Shown: positions 26,876 through 36,133 of the stretch, one piece after another
Numbering within the stretch: position 1 is the stretch's first letter
Layout of the letters: every line of letters starts with the position of its first letter
The notes under the pieces: model-generated
Seen by the model: only the letters and a program-made list of their open reading frames with translations
Databases searched by the model: none
What the model was told of the DNA's origin: nothing
Position numbers and translations under genes: made by a program
Assembly (NCBI GenBank): GCA_017795025.1
Contig: CP051243.1
Coordinates: 3,000,897 to 3,064,896, forward strand
Origin: Flavobacteriales bacterium
GTDB taxonomy: Bacteria > Bacteroidota > Bacteroidia > Flavobacteriales > Schleiferiaceae
Direction of reading: 5' to 3'
Length of the DNA: 64,000 nt

Positions 26876-27681
26876 TGAATAAATTGGAGTTCCAGTTTAA
26901 AGGAGCTCGCTTTGTAGCGGAAGATGAAGGAAAGGGGCCTGCCTTAATTTTTCTTCATGGATTTTTAGAAAACCGGGGAATGTGGTCTGACTTGAAGAAG
27001 AATCTCCCCCGGTCCTTTCGGAAAATTAGCTTGGATTTACCTGGTCATGGTGACTCTGAAAATTTGGGCTATTTTCACAGCATGGAGGAAATGGCTGAGG
27101 TAGTAATGGCCTTAATTCGCAGGCTTTCCTTACGCAAAGTAGTATTATGCGGACATTCCATGGGTGGCTATGTAGCCCTGGCTTTCGCCGAGAAGTACCC
27201 CGACCATCTCCGCGCCTTGATTTTAATGAATTCCAATAGCCGTTCGGATAGTGAGGCAAAAAAGCTTCATCGCGATCGTGCCATTGCTTTGGTTAAGCAA
27301 AATCCTCAATCTTATATTAAGACTGCGATTCCCATGCTTTTTAGTGAGGGGAACAGGTCGAGTTTAAAGGAGGTGATTGCTCAAGTGCGAAGGGAGGCTC
27401 AAAAAACCAGCCCCCAAGGAGTGGTAGCCGCTTTGGAGGGAATGAAAATTCGCTTAGACCGAGAAGCGATTCTCGCCTTTGCACCGTATCCGGTTTTAAT
27501 GATAGCGGCTAAGCAAGATCCAGTTCTGGATTTTGAAATGATTCGTGAGCAATTTGAGCATCCTGGCGTTGAGCCCTTGCTTTTAGATCAAGGACATATG
27601 AGTCATTTTGAAGAACCAGAAGAATTAAAGCAGGGAATCACTCGATTTTTAAAACAACTTAAAACAAAAAGCCCGCAATGA
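26875..27681 (+). CDS. Alpha/beta hydrolase
   Basis: A 268-residue cytoplasmic hydrolase. It has the oxyanion segment FLHGFLENRGMW (HG motif), the nucleophile elbow GHSMGG (Ser about residue 94), an acid near the segment AAKQDPVLD, and a catalytic His in DQGHMSHFEEP. The cap region is small. Substrate is not predictable; homologues include esterases and BioH-like enzymes. It is coupled to pepP by a one-base overlap. The stop codon lies inside the terminator hairpin that follows. Confidence 0.88.
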   Translation: MNKLEFQFKGARFVAEDEGKGPALIFLHGFLENRGMWSDLKKNLPRSFRKISLDLPGHGDSENLGYFHSMEEMAEVVMALIRRLSLRKVVLCGHSMGGYVALAFAEKYPDHLRALILMNSNSRSDSEAKKLHRDRAIALVKQNPQSYIKTAIPMLFSEGNRSSLKEVIAQVRREAQKTSPQGVVAALEGMKIRLDREAILAFAPYPVLMIAAKQDPVLDFEMIREQFEHPGVEPLLLDQGHMSHFEEPEELKQGITRFLKQLKTKSPQ

Positions 27682-27693
27682 TGCGGGCTTTTT
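27666..27693 (+). terminator. Terminator of the pepP-hydrolase operon
   Basis: AAAAAGCCCGC pairs perfectly with GCGGGCTTTTT around a six-base loop. The hydrolase stop codon is in the loop, so the 5' arm of the hairpin is coding (KSPQ end). Confidence 0.92.
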
Positions 27694-27866
27694 AGGCTGC
27701 GAAGGATAATCAAGCTTGGAGTTGAAATAGAACTTTTAGTTCCGGTGGGGTCCAAGTGTCTTGAGCCTCATTAATCTAGAATCTCATTTTTTTTAGAAGC
27801 TATATTCTTTTTTAGCATAAAACCTTATTGCTTAGGGGTTTATGCGGCAATTTCTAAGGATGCAAT

Positions 27867-27874
27867 TATATTTG
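27867..27874 (+). promoter_or_regulatory. -7 element for the HTH-like gene
   Basis: TATATTTG is an exact TAnnTTTG match. It predicts a leader of about 75 bases to the ATG at 27953. The rest of the 27682-27952 gap shows no other clear feature. Confidence 0.5.
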
Positions 27875-27952
27875 TAAAGCTAACCCCCGGCACATTTTAG
27901 GACTAGGTACAGAAAGCCATAGTCGTTAATTGAATAGGCAAATTCTGAAATT

Positions 27953-28891
27953 ATGGGGGATCGGGACTTACAGAATAATTTAATGGAAAGCTTGCGTCAA
28001 GAGTTTGGCGCTGATGATCGAGTAATAAAATGGCTCGAGAAGGTTTTAGATTGTGATTACAGCTCGGCCAGGCGGAAATACATTTGCGAAACCAAGTTAA
28101 GTATTGCCAATTTAGAGGGTATTGCTCGAAAGGCCCCTCACCTGCTTAATCAAGGCCTGCAAGATCTACTGCCAAGGAACGCGATGCTGGTACATTACAG
28201 TAGCTTTCGCGATCGACGCGAAATCAACCTCTACCTTAGAAGTATTATCAAGCGATTTGAGCAAGCCTATCGCCAAAAGGCAGAGTTAAAATATGTGGCA
28301 AGGGACTTACCGCTATTTTATTTTTTGTCGAATCGCCATTTGGCTGATTTTAAGTTTTCCCTTTGGGCGCATCAGCTACCCGGTCGAGGAATGATTCATA
28401 TTGGGGATGAGACCTTTGCCCTTTGCTTAGAGGTGTTTCGCCTTTACAAAGCAATTGATAGCATTGAAGTTTGGAATCAACATGTTTTGCTCAATCAGTT
28501 TAATATGATTAGGTGGTACTGTTCGTATCAAAAGATTGATGTCAACTTCACAAATTCATTATATCGAGCTATGCACCTTCAGTTGGAGGAGTATAAAAAA
28601 TGGGCCAAGAAAGGGGTAAAGGAGGGCGGTGGAAATCTAGATCTATTATTCACTGATTTTATGACCATGAATAACGGTGGTATGCTGGAAACCGGACGCT
28701 CCAAGGTGCTTATGTCGGCCGTTAGCAATGTGAATTTCATCACCTTTAATGGTGGCTTACCATGTGAAAATTTCACCAACGATTTTGAGCTCCATTGCTC
28801 CTATGCCACCTCGGTAAGCCGTAGCAATGTATTAGCCAGGGACCGAATATTTAATCAGATCTTACAGGATTTAAAAGGTCATGGTGCCTAG
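27953..28891 (+). CDS. Probable HTH-type DNA-binding protein of unknown role
   Basis: This cytoplasmic 312-residue protein has no signal peptide or membrane segment. Residues about 22-50 (VIKWLEKVLDCDYSSARRKY then TKLSIANLEGIARKA) resemble the N-terminal helix-turn-helix of Bacteroidota regulators in which a DSAYRRxRGExxLSxxE block follows a leucine-rich helix. The remaining ~250 residues are mixed helix and strand with no known ligand-binding family; several aromatic and Cys residues cluster at the end. It has a single-gene layout with a longer leader than its neighbours. The stop interlocks with thiL (CTAG). The regulator call is inference. Confidence 0.5.
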   Translation: MGDRDLQNNLMESLRQEFGADDRVIKWLEKVLDCDYSSARRKYICETKLSIANLEGIARKAPHLLNQGLQDLLPRNAMLVHYSSFRDRREINLYLRSIIKRFEQAYRQKAELKYVARDLPLFYFLSNRHLADFKFSLWAHQLPGRGMIHIGDETFALCLEVFRLYKAIDSIEVWNQHVLLNQFNMIRWYCSYQKIDVNFTNSLYRAMHLQLEEYKKWAKKGVKEGGGNLDLLFTDFMTMNNGGMLETGRSKVLMSAVSNVNFITFNGGLPCENFTNDFELHCSYATSVSRSNVLARDRIFNQILQDLKGHGA

Positions 28892-29940
28892 GCCTCATCT
28901 TCCCTTTCGAAGGAATTCCAACCTTGGGCTTTTAAAGGCACCTCTGCACCATCTCGGGCAACTAACTTAGCAGTATCCCCTTTTTCTGTCATATGGCCAA
29001 TCACCGTAAAATGAGGATTGCCCTTAATCTTGTCATGGTCAGCGAGGGGAATAGTGAATAAGAGTTCATAGTCTTCTCCTCCATTTAAGGCAATAGTGGT
29101 GGCGCTAAGTTTAAACTCTTCACAAATCTTATAAATGGAAGGGTCAATGGGGATTTTCTCCTCATAAAGGCGCAATCCTAATTCCGAAGCCTTGCTAAGG
29201 TGCAGGGCCTCCGAGCTTAAACCATCCGAAAGATCAATCATGGCTGTGGGAAGAACGCCTAACTTTTCGAGGAGCTCCGGAATGTCTTTGCGAGCTTCTG
29301 GTTTAAGTTGCCGCTGCACCGCATAGGTATACTCGCTTAGGTCGGGTTGTGCACTGGGGTTGGCCTGGAATACGGTTTTTTCACGCTCCAAGACCTGTAG
29401 TCCCATGTAAGCTCCTCCTAAATCACCACTTACAACCAAGAGATCATTCTCTTTGGCCCCGCTGCGTTCAGTGACCTTAGTTTCTTCTACTTCACCAATG
29501 GCGGTTATGCTTAAAATTAAGCCCGAATAGGAAGAGGTCGTATCGCCGCCCACCAAGTCAACTTCAAATACTTCACAAGCATGACGAATACCTTCATAAA
29601 TCTTATCGAGGTACTCAATGCCAAAGCGGTTACTTACGGCAATGTTAACCGTGATTTGCGTCGGACGCGCATTCATGGCGTATATATCCGAAAGGTTTAC
29701 GGCTACCGCCTTATATCCTAAATGCTGAGGAGGCATATAGCTCAAATCAAAATGTACACCTTCAACAAGCATATCAGAGGAAACTACAGTTCGACCACTT
29801 AGGAATTCTAAGATTGCAGCATCATCGCCGATTCCCTTTATACTTGAAGCCTGGCGAAGCGGAAAATCCTGGGTAAGACGATCTATTAACCCAAATTCTC
29901 CCAAATTGCCTAAGCTGCTAAATTGTTCTTCCTGTTGCAT
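28888..29940 (-). CDS. thiL: Thiamine-monophosphate kinase
   Basis: A 350-residue enzyme that phosphorylates thiamine monophosphate to the active cofactor thiamine diphosphate. It has the AIR-synthase-like fold with GIGDDAAIL near residue 40, VVSSDMLVEGVHFD, KAVAVNLSDIYAMNA, VDLVGGDTTSS, VSGDLGGAYMGL, MIDLSDGLSSEA and NGGEDYELLFT, all ThiL hallmarks. Length is normal. The -7 element ends four bases before the ATG, so the message may be almost leaderless. No TPP riboswitch is visible. It is convergent with the HTH-like gene, sharing four bases. Confidence 0.96.
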   Translation of the reverse strand: MQQEEQFSSLGNLGEFGLIDRLTQDFPLRQASSIKGIGDDAAILEFLSGRTVVSSDMLVEGVHFDLSYMPPQHLGYKAVAVNLSDIYAMNARPTQITVNIAVSNRFGIEYLDKIYEGIRHACEVFEVDLVGGDTTSSYSGLILSITAIGEVEETKVTERSGAKENDLLVVSGDLGGAYMGLQVLEREKTVFQANPSAQPDLSEYTYAVQRQLKPEARKDIPELLEKLGVLPTAMIDLSDGLSSEALHLSKASELGLRLYEEKIPIDPSIYKICEEFKLSATTIALNGGEDYELLFTIPLADHDKIKGNPHFTVIGHMTEKGDTAKLVARDGAEVPLKAQGWNSFEREDEA

Positions 29941-29944
29941 GCCG

Positions 29945-29952
29945 CAAAATTA
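29945..29952 (-). promoter_or_regulatory. -7 element directly in front of thiL
   Basis: TAATTTTG on the minus strand is an exact TAnnTTTG match separated from the ATG by only CGGC. The expected transcription start is at or next to the start codon. Confidence 0.6.
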
Positions 29953-30023
29953 CAATTGTTTTAGCGGGCAATCGTCTTCGATATTTTCAATCAATCATCG
30001 AAAAGCCTGTGGCTTAAGCCGAG

Positions 30024-30051
30024 TTGAATCCTTACCTTTGCATTAATTTTG
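30024..30051 (+). promoter_or_regulatory. suf operon promoter with two -7 elements
   Basis: Two exact TAnnTTTG matches stand in tandem: TACCTTTG at 30033-30040 and TAATTTTG at 30044-30051. A TTG at 30024-30026 lies 17 bases before the second and could be its -33. Predicted leaders are about 27 and 15 bases to the ATG at 30070. No IscR-like palindrome is obvious. Confidence 0.55.
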
Positions 30052-30069
30052 ACTAATTCTAAATAGTTC

Positions 30070-30399
30070 ATGATAAAAGTTTCGGAAACAGCTAAGCAGC
30101 GCTTGAGCAACCTCATGGCCGAAGGCGGGAAAAGTCTGGATAATACCTATGTACGAGTCGGTGTGAGCAGTGGAGGATGCAGTGGTCTTTCCTATCAATT
30201 GGACTTTGATCAGGAAATGTCGGAAAATGATAAACTTTTTGAAGACCAAGGTGTAAGGATATTAGTAGATAAGAAGAGCTTTTTATACCTAATTGGAACC
30301 ACCCTTGATTATAGCGGGGGATTAAACGGAAAGGGCTTTTCATTTAGCAATCCCAATGCTTCGCGAACCTGTGGTTGTGGCGAAAGCTTTGCGGTTTAA
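30070..30399 (+). CDS. sufA: HesB/IscA-family A-type Fe-S carrier
   Basis: A 109-residue A-type carrier that receives an Fe-S cluster from the SufBCD scaffold and hands it to target proteins. The three conserved Cys are in SSGGCSGLSYQ (about residue 37) and the C-terminal TCGCGESF pair. Length is typical. It is first gene of the suf operon, with sufB starting 18 bases after its stop. Confidence 0.94.
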   Translation: MIKVSETAKQRLSNLMAEGGKSLDNTYVRVGVSSGGCSGLSYQLDFDQEMSENDKLFEDQGVRILVDKKSFLYLIGTTLDYSGGLNGKGFSFSNPNASRTCGCGESFAV

Positions 30400-30417
30400 T
30401 GCACTTAAAGTAGTCTT

Positions 30418-31860
30418 ATGAAGACAGAAGAGAGTTACTTAGAAGAGGTTACGGCCTCGGAATACAAATACGGATTTTACACCAACATCGAGGCGGATAA
30501 GGTTCCTCCTGGTTTAAGCGAAGAGGTTATTCGTATTATATCGGCCAAAAAGCAGGAGCCGGAATGGATGACGGAATGGCGGCTAGACGCGTATCGGAAG
30601 TTTCAAAAAATGACCGAGCCCAAATGGCCTAATGTAACCTACCCGGAGCCCGACCTACAAGCCATCTCTTATTATTCGGCACCTAAAAAGAAAAAGGAAC
30701 TAGAGAGCCTCGATGAGGTAGACCCCGAATTATTAGATACCTTCAAAAAACTGGGAATTTCCCTTGAGGAACAAAAGCGCTTAACGGGAGTTGCCATGGA
30801 TGTAGTGGTCGACTCGGTGTCGGTAAAAACTACTTTCAAAGAAAAATTAGGCGAACTCGGCATTATTTTCTGCTCCATGTCGGAGGCCATTCAGGATCAT
30901 CCTGAATTGGTGAAAAAATATTTGGGTACCGTTGTGCCAAAAACGGACAACTTCTATGCGGCCCTCAATTCGGCGGTGTTTACTGATGGTTCTTTCTGTT
31001 ACATTCCTAAAGGGGTTCGTTGCCCTATGGAGTTGAGCACTTATTTCCGGATTAATGAAGCTGGTACCGGTCAGTTCGAACGTACCTTGGTAATTGCTGA
31101 TGAATCTTCGTACGTAAGTTACCTCGAAGGTTGTACGGCCCCAATGCGTGATGAGAACCAATTACACGCGGCAGTTGTAGAGTTAGTGGCTTTAGATGAT
31201 GCCGAAATAAAGTACTCGACCGTACAAAACTGGTATCCGGGAGATAAAGATGGCAAAGGCGGCGTTTACAACTTCGTAACCAAACGAGGCATGTGCGAAC
31301 GCAATGCCAAAATCTCGTGGACCCAAGTGGAAACCGGTTCTGCGGTTACCTGGAAATATCCATCTTGTATTCTAAAAGGGGAAAACTCGGTAGGTGAATT
31401 TTATTCCGTGGCGGTAACCAATAATTACCAACAGGCCGATACGGGTACTAAAATGATTCACCTCGGTAAAAACACCAAGAGCACGATTATCTCTAAAGGG
31501 ATTTGTGCCGGCCATTCGAATGGCTCTTATCGAGGCTTGGTAAAAATCGGTCCCCGCGCCGAAAACGCCCGTAACTTCTCGCAATGCGATTCCCTGTTAA
31601 TGGGTAATGGATGTGGCTCGCACACCTTCCCCTATATAGAAACGCAGAATAAATCAGCCAAGATTGAGCACGAAGCAACCACCTCTAAAATTGGGGAAGA
31701 CCAAATCTTCTATTGCAATCAGAGGGGTATTGGCGAAGAAGAGGCTATCGCTTTAATTGTGAATGGCTACTGTAAAGATGTATTAAATCAATTACCGATG
31801 GAATTTGCGGTGGAAGCACAAAAGTTGCTGGCCATTAGCTTAGAAGGTTCGGTAGGATAA
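30418..31860 (+). CDS. sufB: SufB, Fe-S cluster scaffold subunit
   Basis: A 480-residue component of the SufBC2D scaffold on which clusters are built. It has the long N-terminal helical part ([14 protein letters not shown]), a parallel beta-helix core, and the C-terminal block [15 protein letters not shown] shared with SufD. The Cys in [10 protein letters not shown] is at the position of the proposed sulfur-accepting Cys. The length matches the family. It is the second gene, 21 bases before sufC. Confidence 0.97.
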   Translation: MKTEESYLEEVTASEYKYGFYTNIEADKVPPGLSEEVIRIISAKKQEPEWMTEWRLDAYRKFQKMTEPKWPNVTYPEPDLQAISYYSAPKKKKELESLDEVDPELLDTFKKLGISLEEQKRLTGVAMDVVVDSVSVKTTFKEKLGELGIIFCSMSEAIQDHPELVKKYLGTVVPKTDNFYAALNSAVFTDGSFCYIPKGVRCPMELSTYFRINEAGTGQFERTLVIADESSYVSYLEGCTAPMRDENQLHAAVVELVALDDAEIKYSTVQNWYPGDKDGKGGVYNFVTKRGMCERNAKISWTQVETGSAVTWKYPSCILKGENSVGEFYSVAVTNNYQQADTGTKMIHLGKNTKSTIISKGICAGHSNGSYRGLVKIGPRAENARNFSQCDSLLMGNGCGSHTFPYIETQNKSAKIEHEATTSKIGEDQIFYCNQRGIGEEEAIALIVNGYCKDVLNQLPMEFAVEAQKLLAISLEGSVG

Positions 31861-31881
31861 AAAATTTGAATCCCAATTAGC

Positions 31882-32634
31882 ATGTTAAAGATCAATAACC
31901 TTCAGGCCGAAATTGAAGGCAAAAGCATATTAAAAGGCATTGACCTTGAGGTTAAACCCGGAGAGGTTCACGCCATTATGGGGCCTAACGGTTCTGGAAA
32001 AAGTACCCTATCATCAGTAATCGCCGGGAGAGAAGAGTATGAAGTTACCGGTGGTAATATCGATTTTGAAGGGGAGGACTTACTAGACCTTGGTGCGGAT
32101 GAGCGTGCCCATAAAGGTATATTCTTATCCTTCCAGTATCCTGTTGAGATTCCTGGCGTTACGGTGACCAACTTTATTAAAACCGCCATCAACGAAACAC
32201 GCAAAGCCCGCGGACAAGAGACCATGCCCGCCAATGTGATGCTTAAAATGATGCGCGAGAAAATGAGCTTGCTCGAAATTGATAATGCCTTCTTAAGCCG
32301 CAGCCTGAACGAAGGTTTTTCGGGTGGTGAGAAAAAGCGTAATGAGATTTTTCAAATGGCGATGCTCGAGCCCAAATTGGCCATTCTCGACGAAACAGAT
32401 TCTGGTTTAGATATCGATGCTTTGCGGATTGTGGCCAACGGCGTGAATAAGCTTAAGAGTAAAAACAATGCGGTGATTGTGATTACACACTATCAGCGTT
32501 TGTTAGAGCATATTGTGCCCGACTATGTGCACGTACTTTACAAAGGAAAGATTGTGAAAAGTGGCACCAAGGACTTAGCTCTAGAGCTCGAAGCAAAAGG
32601 ATACGATTGGCTTAAGGAAGGAGTTGAAGCCTAA
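31882..32634 (+). CDS. sufC: SufC, Fe-S assembly ATPase
   Basis: A 250-residue ABC-type ATPase that drives conformational change of SufB-SufD. Walker A is GPNGSGKST (about residues 34-42), the Q-loop is in FLSFQYPVEIPGV, the signature is FSGGEKKRNE, and Walker B is LAILDETDSGLD, with Thr-Asp following the catalytic Glu as usual for SufC. The H-switch is VITHYQR. It is followed after 12 bases by sufD. Confidence 0.97.
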   Translation: MLKINNLQAEIEGKSILKGIDLEVKPGEVHAIMGPNGSGKSTLSSVIAGREEYEVTGGNIDFEGEDLLDLGADERAHKGIFLSFQYPVEIPGVTVTNFIKTAINETRKARGQETMPANVMLKMMREKMSLLEIDNAFLSRSLNEGFSGGEKKRNEIFQMAMLEPKLAILDETDSGLDIDALRIVANGVNKLKSKNNAVIVITHYQRLLEHIVPDYVHVLYKGKIVKSGTKDLALELEAKGYDWLKEGVEA

Positions 32635-32646
32635 AAACAAGAAGCA

Positions 32647-33966
32647 TTGGAAGCATTAAAAGATAAACTGGAATCCTCTTTTCTCGTTTTAGAAAACGAA
32701 CTAAACGGCGAAGCCGAAGGTGAGATCCATGGTCGTAGGCGAGAAGCTTTTAAGCGCTTTGTTGATAAGGGTTTCCCAACCAAGCGGGATGAGGAATGGA
32801 AGTACACCAACTTGAAACCCATCCTCAAACACGACTATCGAATTTTTGCGAAGGACGACCGTACGGTAGACTTTAGTACCATTAAGCCCTTCTTTTTAAA
32901 TGATGTAGACACCTATAAATTAGTGTTTATTGATGGTTACTACAGCTCATGGCTTAGCGAAACCACCCATCAAGGATTTGATATTTGCACCTTTAGCAAT
33001 ATGCTGAGCAAGTATCAAGATGTGGCCCAGCAATATTTCGCTAAAGCCCTGCCAAAAGAGGAATCAATGGCGGCCGTAAACACCGCTTTTGCACGTGAAG
33101 GGGCTTTTATTCGCATTAAGAAAGGCGTAACGGTTGACAAACCAGTGGAGATTATCTTCATCACTACCGACCAAAAAGTCGAAACACTGGCTCAACCTCG
33201 CAACTTAGTTGTGGTAGAGGAGAATGCCGAAGTAAGTATTTTAGAGCGCCATCAAAGTTTGAGCGCCAAGCCAGTTTTAACCAACACGGCAACCGAAATT
33301 TTTGCACTTCGCGACTCACGGCTCAACTACTACAAGATTCAGAATGATGCGAAGAATGCCTCTCTGATTGATAGTACTTCGGTAAAGCAGTATCGCGGGA
33401 GTAATGTCTCCTTAGGCACCTTTAGCTTTGGTAATAAGTTCATCCGCAATAACCTGAACTTTTTCCTAGAGGAGGAGCATACCGAATCTCATATGGATGG
33501 GATTACAGTTATTGATAAAGATCAAACTGTTGATCACCATACCCTTGCAGATCATAAAGTGCCTCATTGCTATTCGGATGAGTTATATAAAGGTATTTAT
33601 GATGAGAATGCCCACGGTGTTTTTAATGGCAAAGTGATGGTGCATCCACATGCCCAAAAAACCAATGCTTTCCAGCAAAACAATAATATCCTATTAACCG
33701 ACAAGGCCTCCATCGATACCAAACCGCAACTGGAGATTTTTGCTGATGATGTGCAATGCTCACATGGTTGTACGATTGGACAGTTGGATGAGGAGGCCAT
33801 GTTCTACCTGCAATCACGCGGAATTCCCGAAAAGGAAGCCAAAGCATTATTGCTGTATGCCTTTGCTAATGATGGTTTACGTAATGTGAAAATTCCAGCT
33901 CTGCGCAAAAAACTCAATCGGCAAATAGCCAAAAAACTTAACGTAAATCTCGATTTCGAACTATAG
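32647..33966 (+). CDS. sufD: SufD, Fe-S cluster scaffold subunit
   Basis: A 439-residue partner of SufB. It has the KRDEEWKYTNLKP motif near residue 48, a beta-helix core, and the C-terminal DDVQCSHGCTIGQLDEEAMFYLQSRG region split by the conserved Cys and His. The start is TTG at 32647 (initiating EALKDKL); no in-frame ATG occurs before the conserved N-terminal region, and a purine-rich AAGAAG precedes it. It is followed by sufS after three bases. Confidence 0.94.
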   Translation: MEALKDKLESSFLVLENELNGEAEGEIHGRRREAFKRFVDKGFPTKRDEEWKYTNLKPILKHDYRIFAKDDRTVDFSTIKPFFLNDVDTYKLVFIDGYYSSWLSETTHQGFDICTFSNMLSKYQDVAQQYFAKALPKEESMAAVNTAFAREGAFIRIKKGVTVDKPVEIIFITTDQKVETLAQPRNLVVVEENAEVSILERHQSLSAKPVLTNTATEIFALRDSRLNYYKIQNDAKNASLIDSTSVKQYRGSNVSLGTFSFGNKFIRNNLNFFLEEEHTESHMDGITVIDKDQTVDHHTLADHKVPHCYSDELYKGIYDENAHGVFNGKVMVHPHAQKTNAFQQNNNILLTDKASIDTKPQLEIFADDVQCSHGCTIGQLDEEAMFYLQSRGIPEKEAKALLLYAFANDGLRNVKIPALRKKLNRQIAKKLNVNLDFEL

Positions 33967-33969
33967 GAT

Positions 33970-35211
33970 ATGATGAGTGAAGCGGTGGCCCAATTTCCCA
34001 TTGAGAAAATCAGAAAAGACTTTCCCATCCTCAACCAAGAGGTGTATGGTCGCTCCTTGATTTATTTTGATAATGCGGCCAGCACCCAAAAGCCCCAAGT
34101 GGTTATTGATGCTATTTCCGAGTACTATTCGGATTTTAATAGCAATGTGCATCGCGGAGTTCATTATCTCAGCCAAAAGGCAACAGATGCTTTTGAAGCC
34201 TCTCGGGAGACCATCCGTAAACACCTCAATGCAGAGCACGTTCATGAGGTTCTTTTCACCAAAGGAACTACGGATAGTATTAACCTAGTGGCTAATTCCT
34301 TAGGTCAAGGCTTAATTAAGGCCGGCGACCAGATTATCGTTTCCCATCTGGAACACCACAGCAATATCGTTCCTTGGCAAATGCTTTGCCAGCGTACTGG
34401 GGCCAAGCTCAAGGTTATCCCGATGAATGAAAGAGGGGAGTTGATTCAGGAAGAATACCAGAAACTACTTTCTTCCAAAACCAAATTGGTAGCGGTTAAC
34501 CATATTAGTAATGCCCTTGGGAGTATCAATCCCATCAAAGAGATGATTGCACAGGCACATGCTCATGGGGCTTGGTTTTTAGTGGATGGCGCCCAAAGCA
34601 TTCCTCATCAAAAGGTGGATGTGCAGGACTTGGATGCCGACTTCTACTGTTTTAGCGGGCACAAGGTATTTGGCCCCACCGGAATTGGCGTGCTTTATGG
34701 CAAAGAGCAAATTTTGGAGGAGATGCCACCCTATCAGGGAGGCGGCGAAATGATTGCAGAAGTGCGTTTTGACCAAACCACTTATGCTGGCTTACCCCAT
34801 AAATTTGAAGCCGGTACCCCACATATTGAAGGGGGGATTGTGCTGGGTAAGGCAATTGATTACGTCAATCAAATTGGTTTAGATGAAATTGCCGCCTACG
34901 AGCAAGAGCTTTTACATTACGGAACAAGCTTACTAAAAGACCGCTTTCCTAGCTTCCGCCTGATTGGTGATGCTCAGGAGAAAACATCAGTAATCTCCTT
35001 TTTGATGGGTGACATTCATCCCTATGACATGGGCGTGATTTTAGATAAGCTGGGAATTGCAGTACGTACCGGCCATCACTGTACTCAGCCCATAATGCAG
35101 CACTTTGGCATTCCCGGTACTATGCGCGCTAGCTTTGCATTTTACAATACCAAAGCGGAAATTGATCAAATGGCAGATGCCCTGGAGCGTGCCCAAAATA
35201 TGTTGTCCTAA
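33970..35211 (+). CDS. sufS: SufS, cysteine desulfurase
   Basis: A 413-residue class V PLP enzyme that removes sulfur from cysteine to supply Fe-S assembly. DNAASTQKPQVV near the N terminus, SHLEHHSNIVPWQ, DGAQSIPHQKVD, the PLP-lysine motif CFSGHKVFGPTGIG, and the catalytic cysteine loop RTGHHCTQP are all visible. It is group II (SufS) by loop type. Its sulfur is expected to pass to SufE, encoded two genes downstream. Confidence 0.97.
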   Translation: MMSEAVAQFPIEKIRKDFPILNQEVYGRSLIYFDNAASTQKPQVVIDAISEYYSDFNSNVHRGVHYLSQKATDAFEASRETIRKHLNAEHVHEVLFTKGTTDSINLVANSLGQGLIKAGDQIIVSHLEHHSNIVPWQMLCQRTGAKLKVIPMNERGELIQEEYQKLLSSKTKLVAVNHISNALGSINPIKEMIAQAHAHGAWFLVDGAQSIPHQKVDVQDLDADFYCFSGHKVFGPTGIGVLYGKEQILEEMPPYQGGGEMIAEVRFDQTTYAGLPHKFEAGTPHIEGGIVLGKAIDYVNQIGLDEIAAYEQELLHYGTSLLKDRFPSFRLIGDAQEKTSVISFLMGDIHPYDMGVILDKLGIAVRTGHHCTQPIMQHFGIPGTMRASFAFYNTKAEIDQMADALERAQNMLS

Positions 35212-35214
35212 GCG

Positions 35215-36132
35215 ATGAAAAAATGGGTTTTAAAGGCCATTATCCAGAAGTTTATCTCCTTCTTGCCGGGCAGCCATCGTATTAATTTTTGGTTTCAGAA
35301 ATATGTAACCAAGGGCGTTCAGCTGAGCGATGCCTATTTTAATGATAAGTTGGTGCATGCCTATGATCATCTTCGCCTGTATGCCCAAAATCAAAAGCTT
35401 AGAGGTATTCGCACCTTAGAGTTGGGAACAGGTTGGTACCCCGTTGTACCAATTGCGCTATATCTAGCTGGGGCCGAAAAGATTGTTAGCGTTGATATAA
35501 GTCCGCTAATGAATCTGAAGGCAATGCAAGAATGTGTAGCGAAGTATCAAAATTGGATTCGTAAGGCCTTATTAAGTCAATTCGATCCCTATTGGGAGTC
35601 TGAACGGGTCAAGAGCTTCTTGGCATTAAATCCTTCTAAGATGGATTTTGAAAGCCTAAAAAAGGAATTGCATTTAGAATACCGAGTAGGCGATGCTAGA
35701 GAGCTTTCGGATGCCGATCAAACTTTTGACCTTATTCATTCGAACAACGTTTTCGAACATATTTACCCGGAAGTCTTGAAGCAAATCCTGCAAGAGTTTA
35801 AAAGAGTGCTTAAGCCGGAGGGTAAGATGAGTCATTTTATTGATATGTCGGATCACTTTGCGCATCTCGACTCCAGTATTAGTATTTATAACTTTTTGCG
35901 CTTCGATGCGAAAACTTGGCAACGAATTGACAACAGTGTGCAGCCGCAAAATCGCTGGCGATACCATGATTATCAAGAGCTTTATCAAGACCTTGGTTTT
36001 AACATCACGGTGGCCGAAAAACGTGCTGGTGAGCCCGAGGCCCTGCAGAATTTGAAATTGGCGGAACCTTATGCGCAAAGAGCGCCTGAGGATTTGGCCA
36101 TTAGTCATGTACACTTGGTAAATACCCTTTAA
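35215..36132 (+). CDS. SAM-dependent methyltransferase within the suf operon
   Basis: A 305-residue class I methyltransferase-like protein. The SAM-binding motif I is TLELGTGWYPVVPIALYL (about residues 64-81), followed by VSVDISPLMN, then VGDARELSDADQTFDLIHSN with a motif IV-like FDLIHSNNVFEHI and motif FKRVLKPEGKMSHFID. The N terminus is basic and aromatic (KFISFLPGSHRINFWFQKYV), possibly membrane-associating. It is packed between sufS (three bases) and sufE (one base), so it is co-translated with Fe-S assembly genes. The target is unknown; Bacteroidota homologues with this start (HRINFWFQKYVTKG) usually lie in sugar or envelope clusters. Confidence 0.8.
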   Translation: MKKWVLKAIIQKFISFLPGSHRINFWFQKYVTKGVQLSDAYFNDKLVHAYDHLRLYAQNQKLRGIRTLELGTGWYPVVPIALYLAGAEKIVSVDISPLMNLKAMQECVAKYQNWIRKALLSQFDPYWESERVKSFLALNPSKMDFESLKKELHLEYRVGDARELSDADQTFDLIHSNNVFEHIYPEVLKQILQEFKRVLKPEGKMSHFIDMSDHFAHLDSSISIYNFLRFDAKTWQRIDNSVQPQNRWRYHDYQELYQDLGFNITVAEKRAGEPEALQNLKLAEPYAQRAPEDLAISHVHLVNTL

Positions 36133-36133
36133 A

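Noticed and set aside
29941-30069. TPP riboswitch near thiL
   Set aside because: There is no leader long enough before thiL and no thi-box-like sequence; the rest of the gap is the suf promoter.
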